Assembly: GCA_963706685.1 (NCBI GenBank)
Contig: CAVPMY010000005.1
Location: 953,648 to 1,017,647 of the forward strand
Source: CADEEN01 sp963706685
GTDB lineage: Bacteria; Pseudomonadota; Gammaproteobacteria; Burkholderiales; Burkholderiaceae_C
Length of the DNA stretch: 64,000 nt
Direction of reading: 5' to 3'
Shown piece after piece: positions 8,861 through 17,423 of the stretch. The translations under genes and the position numbers were made by a program. Each line of letters opens with the position of its first letter. Position 1 is the first letter of the stretch. Under the pieces are notes generated by a model. That model was given only the letters and a program-made list of their open reading frames with translations. It had not been told where the DNA came from and did no database searches.

Positions 8861-9078
8861 ATGCGCCTCCTCGCCCAGCGCGGCAGCGTCGGCTCGCCGG
8901 CCGGCCGGACTTCTTCGGTGAGCACCGGCACGCGCCGCTCGTCCCAGGCCAGCCACAGGGTGCGGCCCTGCGCATCTTCGGATGCCACCAGGACATCGGT
9001 CAGCACCGGCAGGGCGCCGACGTCCTCGGGCAGATTGACAGAACGCACCGCGCCGGCGGCGACCATCGTGTTGCTCAT
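8857..9078 (-). CDS. Small conserved-looking protein between murC and ddl
   Basis: A 73-residue ORF starting MSNTMVAAGAVRSVNLPED. Its ATG overlaps the murC stop (ATGA), the same coupling used throughout the cluster. Residues 1-60 are acidic and hydrophobic in a regular pattern with LWLAWDERRVPVL. The last few residues (RWARRRI) and the stop come from the repeat boundary, so the original C-terminus may have differed. No family is recognised and no membrane segment or motif is seen. Confidence 0.55.
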   Translation of the reverse strand: MSNTMVAAGAVRSVNLPEDVGALPVLTDVLVASEDAQGRTLWLAWDERRVPVLTEEVRPAGEPTLPRWARRRI

Positions 9079-10484
9079 GCGGCACCTCCCAGTTCGACAA
9101 TGCGCGGCGCGACGTTGCCGATCGAGCCCGCGCCCATGACGATGACCACGTCGCCGGCCTTGGCCTGTTCGAGCGCGACCTCGGACAGACCGTCGACGTC
9201 GTCGACGAAGACCGGATCGACCTTGCCGGCCACACGCAGCGCACGGGCCAGCGTGCGGCCATCTGCGGCCACGATCGGCGGCTCGCCGGCGGCATAGACC
9301 TCGGTCAGCAGCACCGCGTCGGCGCTGCCCAGGACCTTGACGAAATCCTCGAAGCAGTCGCGTGTGCGCGTGTAGCGGTGCGGCTGGAAGGCGAGCACGA
9401 GGCGACGGCCCGGGAAGGCACCGCGCGCGGCCGCGATCACCGCGGCCATCTCGGCCGGGTGATGGCCGTAGTCGTCGACCACGGTGAAGTTGCCCGCGCC
9501 GTCGCGCGACTTCACTTCCCCGTAGCGCTGGAAGCGCCGGCCGACGCCGGCAAAGCCGGCCAGCGCGGCGACGATCGGTGCATCGGGCAGCTCGAGTTCG
9601 GTGGCCACCGCAATCGCCGCCAGCGCGTTGTGGACGTTGTGCTCGCCGGGCAGATTGAGCGTGATCGGCAGCGGCTTCATCGCCACGCCGTTGCGGCGCT
9701 CGACGACAAAGCGCATCTGCCCGCCGGGCAACGCTTCGATCCGGGTGGCGCGCACTTCGCAGTTGGCGTCGAAGCCGTAGCGAATGATCCGCCGCGACAC
9801 CATCGGCACGATCGACTGCACGCCCGGGTCGTCGCCGCAGACGATCGCCGCGCCATAGAACGGCATGCGGTGCAGGAAATCGACGAACGCCGCCTTCAGC
9901 CGCGCAAAGTCGTGGCCATAGGTTTCCATGTGGTCACCGTCGATGTTGGTCACGACCGCCAGCACCGGCATCAGGTTCAGGAACGAGGCATCGCTCTCGT
10001 CGGCTTCGACGACGATGAACTCGCCCGAACCGAGCCGCGAGTTCGCGCCGGCGCTGTTCAGTCGGCCGCCGATGACAAACGTCGGATCGAGCCCGGCTTC
10101 GGCGAGCACGCTGGCGACCAGCGATGTCGTCGTCGTCTTGCCATGCGTGCCGGCGATGGCGATGCCGCGCTTCAGGCGCATCAACTCGGCCAGCATCACC
10201 GCCCGCGGCACGACGGGCACCCGCGCCGCGCGTGCGGCGATGACTTCCGGGTTGCTGCCGGCGACCGCGGTCGACGTCACCACCGCGTCGGCACCGGCAA
10301 TTTGTTTGGCGTTGTGGCCGACGTAGGTCGTGATGCCGAGCGACTCGAGGCGTTGCAGCGTCGCGCTGTCGTTCTGGTCGCTGCCGCTGACCTTGTAGCC
10401 GAGGTTGTGCAGGATTTCGGCGATGCCGGACATGCCGGAGCCGCCGATGCCGACAAAGTGCAAGTGCTTGACTGCGTGTTTCAT
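9075..10484 (-). CDS. murC: UDP-N-acetylmuramate--L-alanine ligase MurC
   Basis: Adds L-Ala to UDP-MurNAc, the first step of the peptide stem. The 469-residue product begins MKHAVKHLHFVGIGGSGMSG, the N-terminal nucleotide-sugar loop. The ATP loop is GTHGKTTTTS at about residues 112-121, with VEADESDASF, an NIDGDHMETYG segment and PGEHNVHNALAA further on, all family motifs. The ATG overlaps the murG stop by four bases. It has normal length and intact motifs. Confidence 0.97.
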   Translation of the reverse strand: MKHAVKHLHFVGIGGSGMSGIAEILHNLGYKVSGSDQNDSATLQRLESLGITTYVGHNAKQIAGADAVVTSTAVAGSNPEVIAARAARVPVVPRAVMLAELMRLKRGIAIAGTHGKTTTTSLVASVLAEAGLDPTFVIGGRLNSAGANSRLGSGEFIVVEADESDASFLNLMPVLAVVTNIDGDHMETYGHDFARLKAAFVDFLHRMPFYGAAIVCGDDPGVQSIVPMVSRRIIRYGFDANCEVRATRIEALPGGQMRFVVERRNGVAMKPLPITLNLPGEHNVHNALAAIAVATELELPDAPIVAALAGFAGVGRRFQRYGEVKSRDGAGNFTVVDDYGHHPAEMAAVIAAARGAFPGRRLVLAFQPHRYTRTRDCFEDFVKVLGSADAVLLTEVYAAGEPPIVAADGRTLARALRVAGKVDPVFVDDVDGLSEVALEQAKAGDVVIVMGAGSIGNVAPRIVELGGAA

Positions 10485-11575
10485 CGCTTGCTCACCAAAG
10501 CCTCGATCTCGTCGGCAACGCGGGCCGCGGCGCGCGGGCGGCCCAGCGACTTGGCCTTCTCAGCCATCGCCATCAGCGATGCGCGATCCAGCCCGCGCAG
10601 CACCTCGGCCAACTTCTCCGGCGTCATCTCGGTCTGCGGCAGGTGGATCGCGGCGCCGTGCTGGGCCATGAACAGCGCGTTGTCGCGCTGGTGCGACGTC
10701 GTGCTGACGATCAGCGGCACCAGCACCGACGGCACGCCGGCCGCGCAGAGCTCGCTGACCGTGACCGCGCCGGCGCGGCACACGATGACGTCGCACGTCG
10801 CCAGTCGCTCGGCCATGTTGTCGATGAACGGCAGCACCTCGACGCCGCCATCGTCGTTGGTCGTGATGCCGGCCGCGGCGTAGGCAGCCTGCACGTCGTC
10901 GCGGTTGAGCGCGCCGCATTGATGCACGACCTGCGGCCGCTGTGACGCATCGATCAGCGCCAAGGCCTGCGGCAAGGTTTCGTTCAGCACGCGCGCGCCG
11001 AGGCTGCCGCCGACGACGAGCAGGCGCAGCGGCCCGCTGCGCTCGGCAAAGCGCTGCTGCGGCTCGGCCATCGACTCGATCTCGGCGCGCACCGGGTTGC
11101 CGGTGACGACGGCATGTCGCGTTTTCGCGGCGGCTGCGCCATCGAAGCCGAATGCCACCCGATCGGCCACCGGCAGCAGCGCACGGGTGGACAGGAGCAG
11201 GGACGCATCGGCATTGACCAGCATCAACGGCTTGCCGAGCAGCGAGGCCATCAGGCCGCCGGGAAAGCAGACATAGCCGCCCATGCCGAGGACCGCACTC
11301 GCGCTGCGGCGGCGCAGGATGCCGATGCACTCGGCAAACGCCTTCAACAGCCGGAAGCCGCCGGTCAGCGTGTGCATGAAGCCTTTGCCGCGCATGCCGG
11401 AAAAGCCGATCGCATCGAGCACGATGCCGGCGCTCGGCACGAGGCGGTTTTCCATTCCCTGCTCGGTGCCGAGCCAGCTCACGCTCCAGCCGCGGTGCTG
11501 CATTTCCTGGGCGACCGCGATGCCGGGGATGACGTGGCCGCCGGTGCCTGCGGCCATGATCACGAGGTGGCTCAT
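10481..11575 (-). CDS. murG: Lipid II synthase glycosyltransferase MurG
   Basis: Transfers GlcNAc from UDP-GlcNAc to lipid I at the inner membrane face, giving lipid II. The 364-residue product begins MSHLVIMAAGTGGHVIPG, the N-terminal glycine loop, with a second loop VVGGSLGARVLN at about residue 190 and VVCRAGAVTVSELCAAGVPS for UDP-sugar binding. It overlaps murC by four bases. Upstream, its start codon also overlaps the stop of a reading frame that appears to be the ancestral end of ftsW. Confidence 0.97.
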   Translation of the reverse strand: MSHLVIMAAGTGGHVIPGIAVAQEMQHRGWSVSWLGTEQGMENRLVPSAGIVLDAIGFSGMRGKGFMHTLTGGFRLLKAFAECIGILRRRSASAVLGMGGYVCFPGGLMASLLGKPLMLVNADASLLLSTRALLPVADRVAFGFDGAAAAKTRHAVVTGNPVRAEIESMAEPQQRFAERSGPLRLLVVGGSLGARVLNETLPQALALIDASQRPQVVHQCGALNRDDVQAAYAAAGITTNDDGGVEVLPFIDNMAERLATCDVIVCRAGAVTVSELCAAGVPSVLVPLIVSTTSHQRDNALFMAQHGAAIHLPQTEMTPEKLAEVLRGLDRASLMAMAEKAKSLGRPRAAARVADEIEALVSKR

Positions 11576-11632
11576 GTGAGCCCCCTACGGCCCTGCGGGC
11601 CGGTCCCCCCAAGGGGGAGCGAGCGCCTTGGG
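11576..11632 (-). repeat. GC-rich inverted mini-repeat upstream of murG
   Basis: The spacer directly before the murG ATG contains CCCCCTACGGCCCTGCGGGC followed by CGGTCCCCCCAAGGGGGAG, two nested palindromes. It shares the arrangement CTCCC..GGGGGAC.GGCC..GGCCG.AGGG with the doubled unit before ddl, so the two probably belong to one family of intergenic elements. Confidence 0.6.
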
Positions 11633-11675
11633 AACGGCCCGGCGGCGCTCCCGCGGCCTCCACGCATCAGCGCCC

Positions 11676-12085
11676 GGTTTTGGCTGCGGCGCGCGCGCTG
11701 CGCGCGCTTCACATCGCTGCGCGATATGAGCCTGTGCCGAAACCGCGCGCCGGCGCTGCGCGCCGACGGCATGCTGCGCACGCCGTTCATGCGCGGCCTC
11801 CGCGCATCATGGTTTTGGCTGCGGCGCGCGCGCTGCGCGCGCTTCACATCGCTGCGCGATATGAGCCTGTGCCGAAACCGCGCGCCGGCGCTGCGCGCCG
11901 ACGGCATGCTGCGCACGCCGTTCATGCGCGGCCTCCGCGCATCATGGTTTTGGCTGCGGCGCGCGCGCTGCGCGCGCTTCACATCGCTGCGCGATATGAG
12001 CCTGCGCCGAAACCGCGCGCCGGCGCTGCGCGCCGACGGCATGCTGCGCACGCCGTTCATGCGCGGCCTCCGCGCATGAGCGCCC
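11676..12085 (-). repeat. Three tandem 135-bp units inserted at the ftsW 3' end
   Basis: Three copies with period 135 bp (TTTTGGCTGCGGCGCGCGCG begins near 11,678, 11,813 and 11,948). Each holds GCGCGCGCTGCGCGCGC, a perfect palindrome, and GCGCGGCCTCCGCGCAT, which matches the last codons of ftsW. A remnant of that ftsW tail also sits on the far side at about 11,660-11,682. The offset between the two tail copies is 410 bp. The units have open reading frames on both strands only because 135 is a multiple of three. Confidence 0.9.
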
Positions 12086-13310
12086 GGTTTTCCATATCGA
12101 CCCGCAGCACGATGGCCAGCGCGACGAGGTTCATCAGGATCGCCGAGCCGCCGTACGACATCAGCGGCAAGGTCAGGCCCTTGGTCGGCAGCACGCCGAG
12201 GTTCACGCCCATGTTGATGAAGGCCTGCCCACCGACCCAGATGCCGACGCCCTGCGCCATCAGCCCGGCAAAGACACGGTCCAGCGCCACCGCCTGGCGG
12301 CCGATCATGAAGATGCGCCGCGTCATCCAGAAGAAGGCCGCGATGACCGCGAAGACGCCGATGAAGCCGAGTTCCTCGCCGATCACCGCCAGCAGGAAGT
12401 CGGTGTGCGCCTCGGGCAGGTAGTGCAGCTTTTCGACCGACGAGCCGAGGCCCTGGCCGAAGATTTCGCCGCGGCCGAAGGCGATCAGCGAATGCGTCAG
12501 CTGGTAGGCCCGGCCCTGCGCGTACTGCGGATTCCACGGGTCGAGGTAGGCGAAGATGCGCTCGGCGCGCCACGGGCTCAGCGCGATCATCAGCACGAAA
12601 GCAGTCAGGAGAACGAATGCGGCGAGCAGGAACATGCGGCCATTGACGCCGCCCAGAAAGAGAATGCCCAGCGCGATGGCAGCGATGACCATGAATGCGC
12701 CCATGTCCGGCTCGAGCAGCAGCAGCACGCCGATCAGGCCGAGCGCAATCGCCATCGGCGTGACGGCGTGGAAGAACTTCTCGCGCGTCTCCATCTTGCG
12801 CACCATGTAATTGGCGGCGTACAGCGCGATGCCGAGCTTGGCCAGCTCGCTGGGCTGGAAGTTCATCACCCCCAGCGGGATCCAGCGCCGCGCGCCGTTG
12901 ACGCCCTTGCCGATGTAGGGAATCAGCACGACGACGAGCAGCGCCAGCGCGAACAGGAAGATGTGCGGCGCATACTTCTCCCAGACCGACATCGGCACCT
13001 GCAACACCGCCAGCGACGCGGCAAACGCAATCGCCAGCGAGATCGCATGGCGGCCGAGGAAGAAGGTCGGCGAGTAGCGTGCGAACTTCGGGTTGTCGGG
13101 CAACGCGACCGAGGCTGAATAGACCATCACCAGGCCGAGCACGAGCAGCCCGCTGATGACCCACAGCATCGGCTGGTCGATGTCGGCCACGCGCTGCGCG
13201 CGGCCGGGGTGGGTGCCGGTCCAGTCGCGGATCGGCACGGCCGGGCCTTCGCTGTCGCCGCTCCAGCGCAGGCGCAGTTGTTCGACGCGTGAGCGCAAGG
13301 CAGTGATCAC
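12057..13310 (-). CDS. ftsW: Peptidoglycan glycosyltransferase FtsW
   Basis: SEDS-family polymerase of septal peptidoglycan, working with FtsI. The 417-residue product starts with GTG at 13,310, overlapping the murD stop as GTGA. About ten membrane helices are visible. Family motifs include VNGARRWIPLG, FQPSELAKLG, PEAHTDFLLAVIGEELG and PLMSYGGSAILMNL near the end. The C-terminus ENRALMRGGRA ends inside a tandem repeat. Removing the 410-bp insertion would extend the frame by about 26 codons to a stop overlapping murG. Confidence 0.95.
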   Translation of the reverse strand: MITALRSRVEQLRLRWSGDSEGPAVPIRDWTGTHPGRAQRVADIDQPMLWVISGLLVLGLVMVYSASVALPDNPKFARYSPTFFLGRHAISLAIAFAASLAVLQVPMSVWEKYAPHIFLFALALLVVVLIPYIGKGVNGARRWIPLGVMNFQPSELAKLGIALYAANYMVRKMETREKFFHAVTPMAIALGLIGVLLLLEPDMGAFMVIAAIALGILFLGGVNGRMFLLAAFVLLTAFVLMIALSPWRAERIFAYLDPWNPQYAQGRAYQLTHSLIAFGRGEIFGQGLGSSVEKLHYLPEAHTDFLLAVIGEELGFIGVFAVIAAFFWMTRRIFMIGRQAVALDRVFAGLMAQGVGIWVGGQAFINMGVNLGVLPTKGLTLPLMSYGGSAILMNLVALAIVLRVDMENRALMRGGRA

Positions 13311-14866
13311 GCGCTCACCTCGCCCTGATCGGCAGCGCGTGCGTGCACCGCGGCGACGAAGACCTCGGCGCGGTGCCCGTAGTTGCGGAACATGTCCAGG
13401 CTGGCGCAGGCCGGGCTCAGCAGGACCGCATCGCCTTCGCGAGCGACCGAGAAGCACCAGTCGACTGCGGCTTCGAGCGTGTCGTGGCGTTGCAAGGTGA
13501 TGCCGGTGTTGGCGAGCGCCGCTTCGATCGTGGCGGCGTCCTTGCCGATCAGCGCCGCGGCGCGCACATGCTGTTGCACCGGCGCGACCAGCGGCGCGAA
13601 GTCCTGGCCTTTGCCATCGCCGCCGAGGATGACGATCAGTTTGCCCGGCGACTTGTCGACGCCCAGGCCGTTGAGTGCGGCCACCGTCGCACCGACGTTG
13701 GTGCCCTTGCTGTCGTCGAAGGCTTCGACACCACCAAGATTGGCGACGAAGGCGACGCGGTGCGGCTCGCCACGGTACTCGCGCAGGCCGTGCAGCATCG
13801 GTGCCAGCGGGCAGCCGATGGCGCTGGCCAAGGCGAGTGCGGCCAAGGCGTTGGCGGCGTTGTGGCGGCCGCGAATGCGCAGCGCATCGGCCGGCATCAG
13901 GCGCTGCAGGTGCAATTCGTCGGGCGCAATGGCGGTGCCCCGCCTGCGTTTTCCCGGTTCGTCGTCGCTGACGGCACGCACCAGCCAGGTCATGCCGCTC
14001 TCGACGACCAGGCCGAAGTCGCCGGCCCGCTGCGGTGCGTCGAGACCGAAGAAGATCACGTCGCGCTCGACAAGTCTGGACTTGCCCCGCACCACCACCG
14101 GCTGCGGCGCCATCGCAGCGACGAGTGCGTCGTCGCGGTTGAGCACCATCGCGCCCTTGGCGCGGCTCGTGCCGAAGATGCGTGTCTTCGCGCCGGCATA
14201 GGCGTCCATCGTGCCGTGCCAGTCGAGATGGTCCTGTGTCACGTTGAGCACGGTGGCGGCAGCGGGCTCGAAGTCCTTGACGCTGTCGAGCTGGAAGCTC
14301 GACAGCTCCAGCACCCAGACTTCGGGCAGCGGCACGGCTTGCCCGTCCTCGTCTTGCGCATCGAGCGCGGCGGCGAGCGTGTCGAGCATCGTCGGGCCGA
14401 TGTTGCCGGCCGTGGCCACGCGGCGGCCGCAGCGCTCGATCAGCAGCGCGGCCAGCGCGGTCGTCGTCGTCTTGCCGTTGGTGCCGGTGATGGCGACGAC
14501 TTGCGGTGCATCGCCGCGCTCGGCGCCGAGGTCAGCCAGCGCGCGCGCGAACAGATCGAGTTCGCCCTGGATCGCCAGCCCCTGGTCGCGCGCGGCCTTC
14601 AACAACGCCGCAATGCGCTCGTCGCGCGGCGACAGGCCCGGGCTCTTCAACACCAGTTGCACGCCCTGCAGGGCCTCGGGGCCGAGTTCGCCGGTGGCCA
14701 GCGTGGCGCCGGGCACGGCCAAGACCAGGGCCTCGGCCTGCGGCGGCTGCTGGCGCGAATCCCAGACCCGCACCGTGGCGCCATGCCGGGCACACCATGT
14801 CGCCATGGCCAAGCCCGACTCGCCGAGGCCGAGCACGAGAACGGTGAGGCCTTGCAGATGTTTCAT
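13307..14866 (-). CDS. murD: UDP-N-acetylmuramoyl-L-alanine--D-glutamate ligase MurD
   Basis: Adds D-Glu to UDP-MurNAc-L-Ala. The 519-residue product begins MKHLQGLTVLVLGLGESGLA. Mur-ligase motifs are present: ITGTNGKTTTTAL (ATP loop, about residue 128), LELSSFQLDS, NVTQDHLDWHGTM and GRHNAANALAAL, then DDSKGTNVGAT and LLSPACASLDMF. It is longer than the E. coli enzyme because of linker segments. The start overlaps the mraY stop as ATGA and the stop overlaps ftsW. Confidence 0.96.
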   Translation of the reverse strand: MKHLQGLTVLVLGLGESGLAMATWCARHGATVRVWDSRQQPPQAEALVLAVPGATLATGELGPEALQGVQLVLKSPGLSPRDERIAALLKAARDQGLAIQGELDLFARALADLGAERGDAPQVVAITGTNGKTTTTALAALLIERCGRRVATAGNIGPTMLDTLAAALDAQDEDGQAVPLPEVWVLELSSFQLDSVKDFEPAAATVLNVTQDHLDWHGTMDAYAGAKTRIFGTSRAKGAMVLNRDDALVAAMAPQPVVVRGKSRLVERDVIFFGLDAPQRAGDFGLVVESGMTWLVRAVSDDEPGKRRRGTAIAPDELHLQRLMPADALRIRGRHNAANALAALALASAIGCPLAPMLHGLREYRGEPHRVAFVANLGGVEAFDDSKGTNVGATVAALNGLGVDKSPGKLIVILGGDGKGQDFAPLVAPVQQHVRAAALIGKDAATIEAALANTGITLQRHDTLEAAVDWCFSVAREGDAVLLSPACASLDMFRNYGHRAEVFVAAVHARAADQGEVSA

Positions 14867-16044
14867 CTGAGTTTCAGGCTCGCCAGTCCGACCAGGCAGA
14901 GCAGCATGGTGATGATCCAGAAGCGGATCACGACCTGCGATTCGGGCCAGCCTTTTTTCTCGTAGTGATGGTGCAGCGGCGCCATCAGCAGGATGCGCCG
15001 GCCCTCGCCGTACTTCTTCTTCGTGTACTTGAACCAGATCACCTGCACCATCACCGACAGTGCTTCGACGACGAAGATGCCGCCCATGATCGCCAGCACG
15101 ATTTCCTGGCGCGTGATGACGGCGATCGTGCCGAGCGCGCCGCCGAGTGCCAGTGCGCCGACGTCGCCCATGAAGACATGCGCCGGATGGGCGTTGAACC
15201 AGAGGAAGGCCAGCCCCGCGCCGGCCATCGCCGCGCAGAAGATCAACAGCTCGCCGGCGCCGGCGATGTGTGGAAACAGCAGGTACCGCGAGAAGTTGGC
15301 GTTGCCGACCACATAGGCGAAGACGCCGAGCGCCGAGCCGACCATCACCACCGGCATGATCGCCAGGCCGTCGAGGCCATCGGTCAGGTTGACGGCGTTG
15401 CTCGCACCGACGATGACGAGGTAGGTCAGGATGATGAATCCCCAGACGCCGAGCGGGTAGCTCACGGTCTTGAAGAACGGCACGAACAGGTCCGCATTGG
15501 GCGGCAGGCCGGTGGAAAAGCCGCTGGTGATCCAGCGCATGAAGAGTTCCAGCACACGCAGGTTGGTGTTCTCCGAGACCGCGAAGGTCAGGTAGAACGC
15601 GGCGACGAGGCCGATCACCGATTGCCAGAAGTACTTCTCGCGCGAGCGCATGCCTTCCGGGTCCTTCTTGACCACCTTGCGCCAGTCGTCGATCCAGCCG
15701 ATGGTGCCGAAGCCGAAGGTGACGAGCATCACCACCCAGACGAAGCGGTTGGCCCAGTCGAACCAGAGCACGGTCGACACGCCGATGGCCATCAGGATCA
15801 GCGCGCCGCCCATGGTCGGCGTGCCGCGCTTGACCAGATGCGACTGCATGCCGTACTCGCGGATCGGCTGGCCGATCTTGAGTTCTGCCAGCCGGCGGAT
15901 GACCCACGGCCCGAACGCCAGGCCGATCAACAGCGCCGTCATCGCCGCCAGCACCGCACGGAAGGTGAGGAACTGGAAGACGCGCAGGAAGCTGAGTTCT
16001 TCGGGGTACATCGTCTGCAACCATTGGGCAAGGCTGAGCAGCAT
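14863..16044 (-). CDS. mraY: Phospho-N-acetylmuramoyl-pentapeptide-transferase MraY
   Basis: Integral membrane enzyme making lipid I from UDP-MurNAc-pentapeptide and undecaprenyl phosphate. The 393-residue product begins MLLSLAQWLQTM and has about ten helices. Catalytic and signature segments are seen: KRGTPTMGG, GWIDDWRKV (the DD pair), NAVNLTDGLDGLA and the histidine-rich APLHHHYEKKGWPE. The start lies 2 bp after the murF stop, and its stop overlaps the murD start. Confidence 0.97.
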   Translation of the reverse strand: MLLSLAQWLQTMYPEELSFLRVFQFLTFRAVLAAMTALLIGLAFGPWVIRRLAELKIGQPIREYGMQSHLVKRGTPTMGGALILMAIGVSTVLWFDWANRFVWVVMLVTFGFGTIGWIDDWRKVVKKDPEGMRSREKYFWQSVIGLVAAFYLTFAVSENTNLRVLELFMRWITSGFSTGLPPNADLFVPFFKTVSYPLGVWGFIILTYLVIVGASNAVNLTDGLDGLAIMPVVMVGSALGVFAYVVGNANFSRYLLFPHIAGAGELLIFCAAMAGAGLAFLWFNAHPAHVFMGDVGALALGGALGTIAVITRQEIVLAIMGGIFVVEALSVMVQVIWFKYTKKKYGEGRRILLMAPLHHHYEKKGWPESQVVIRFWIITMLLCLVGLASLKLR

Positions 16045-16046
16045 CG

Positions 16047-17423
16047 TCAGCTCTGCGCTTCCTGAAGCGCCTGCACCACGCGCTCCATCTTCATGAAGCG
16101 CGAGCCCTTGACCAACATCGAGGCCAGGGCGGGCAACTCGCCGAGGGCGGCGACCAGGGCCAGCGCATCGGCAAAGTGCCGCGCGCCGCTGCCGAAGGCG
16201 CGCGCGGCATGCGCGCACGACGCGCCGGCGCACCACAAGTGCTCGATGCCGCGCTCTTTGGCATAGGTGCCGACCTCGGTGTGGAACTCGGCGCCTCGGT
16301 CGCCGACCTCGCCCATGTCGCCGAGCAGCAGCGCGCGTGGCGCGCGCATCGTCGCCAGCACATCGATCGCGGCGCGCACCGAATCCGGGTTGGCGTTGTA
16401 GCTGTCGTCGATCAGTGCGACGCGCTGGCCTCGGCGCTGCAGCGTCTTCAACTGCGAGCGGCCCTTGACTGGCTCGAAGCGCTCCAGGCCTGCGCGGACG
16501 GCCGACAGGGGCGCACCGGCGGCCAGCGCGCTGGCCGCCGCGGCCAGCGCGTTCTTGGCGTTGTGCACGCCGGCCAAACGCAGCGTGACCGGGACCGCGC
16601 CGGCCGGCGTGTGCAGGGTCAGCGCCCAATGGTCGTCGAGCCACATGGCTTCGGCGCCGACGTCGGCGTCGACCGGTTGCAGCGCAAACGTCAATTGCGG
16701 CCGCCCGCCGGCCATCGACTGCCACAGCGACGTGTACGCGTCATCGGCCGGGAACACGGCGGTGCCGGCCGGGCCGAGGGCCTCGATTGCCGCGCCGTTT
16801 TCCCGCGCCACGGCTTCGACCGTGGCCATGAACTCCTGGTGCTCGCGTTGCGCGTTGTTGACCAGCGCGATCGTCGGTTGCGCGATTCGCGCCAGCAGGC
16901 CGATCTCGCCCGGGTGGTTCATGCCGAGCTCGACCACGCCGGCGCGGTGCCAGCAGGCATCGTCCTGGCGCAGGCGCAGCAGCGTCAGCGGCACGCCGAT
17001 GTGGTTGTTCAGGTTGCCCACCGTGGCAAAGGCGCCGTCGCCATGCCAGGCGCGCAGGATCGACGCGATCATCTGGGTCACTGTCGTCTTGCCGTTGCTG
17101 CCGGTGACGGCAATCAGCGGCAGGTGGTGGCGAGCGCGCCAGGCGCGGGCCAGGTCTTGCAGGCCACGCTCCGAGTCGGCCACCTGCACGCCGGCCATAC
17201 CGGCTGCGGCAAGGCCGCGTTCGGCCAATGCGGCGACGGCGCCCCTGGCCTTGGCCTCGGCGAGCATGTCGTGCGCATCGAAACGTTCGCCCTTGAGGGC
17301 GACGAAGAGGTCGCCCGCCTGCAACGTGCGCGTGTCGCTGTGCACGCGAGCGATGGCGAGCGCGCCGTCGCCGATCAAGGCCGCGCCCGGCAGCATCGTG
17401 TGCACTTGGGCCAGGGTCATCAT
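16047..17423 (-). CDS. murF: UDP-MurNAc-tripeptide--D-alanyl-D-alanine ligase MurF
   Basis: Adds the D-Ala-D-Ala dipeptide, completing the stem. The 458-residue product begins MMTLAQVHTMLPG; the first ATG overlaps the murE stop. Motifs: DLFVALKGERFDAHD in the substrate domain, ITVTGSNGKTTVTQM-type ATP loop at about 105-118, ELGMNHPGEI, NNAQREHQEFM and DDSYNANPDS, all typical of MurF. It is in the usual murE-murF-mraY order. Confidence 0.96.
   Translation of the reverse strand: MMTLAQVHTMLPGAALIGDGALAIARVHSDTRTLQAGDLFVALKGERFDAHDMLAEAKARGAVAALAERGLAAAGMAGVQVADSERGLQDLARAWRARHHLPLIAVTGSNGKTTVTQMIASILRAWHGDGAFATVGNLNNHIGVPLTLLRLRQDDACWHRAGVVELGMNHPGEIGLLARIAQPTIALVNNAQREHQEFMATVEAVARENGAAIEALGPAGTAVFPADDAYTSLWQSMAGGRPQLTFALQPVDADVGAEAMWLDDHWALTLHTPAGAVPVTLRLAGVHNAKNALAAAASALAAGAPLSAVRAGLERFEPVKGRSQLKTLQRRGQRVALIDDSYNANPDSVRAAIDVLATMRAPRALLLGDMGEVGDRGAEFHTEVGTYAKERGIEHLWCAGASCAHAARAFGSGARHFADALALVAALGELPALASMLVKGSRFMKMERVVQALQEAQS

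Noticed and set aside
8714..12085. CRISPR-like array
   Set aside because: Repeats are directly tandem without variable spacers and no cas genes are present.
11680..12423. 247-codon plus-strand reading frame across the 135-bp repeats
   Set aside because: It exists only because the repeat unit is a multiple of three; it has no start context and overlaps ftsW antisense.
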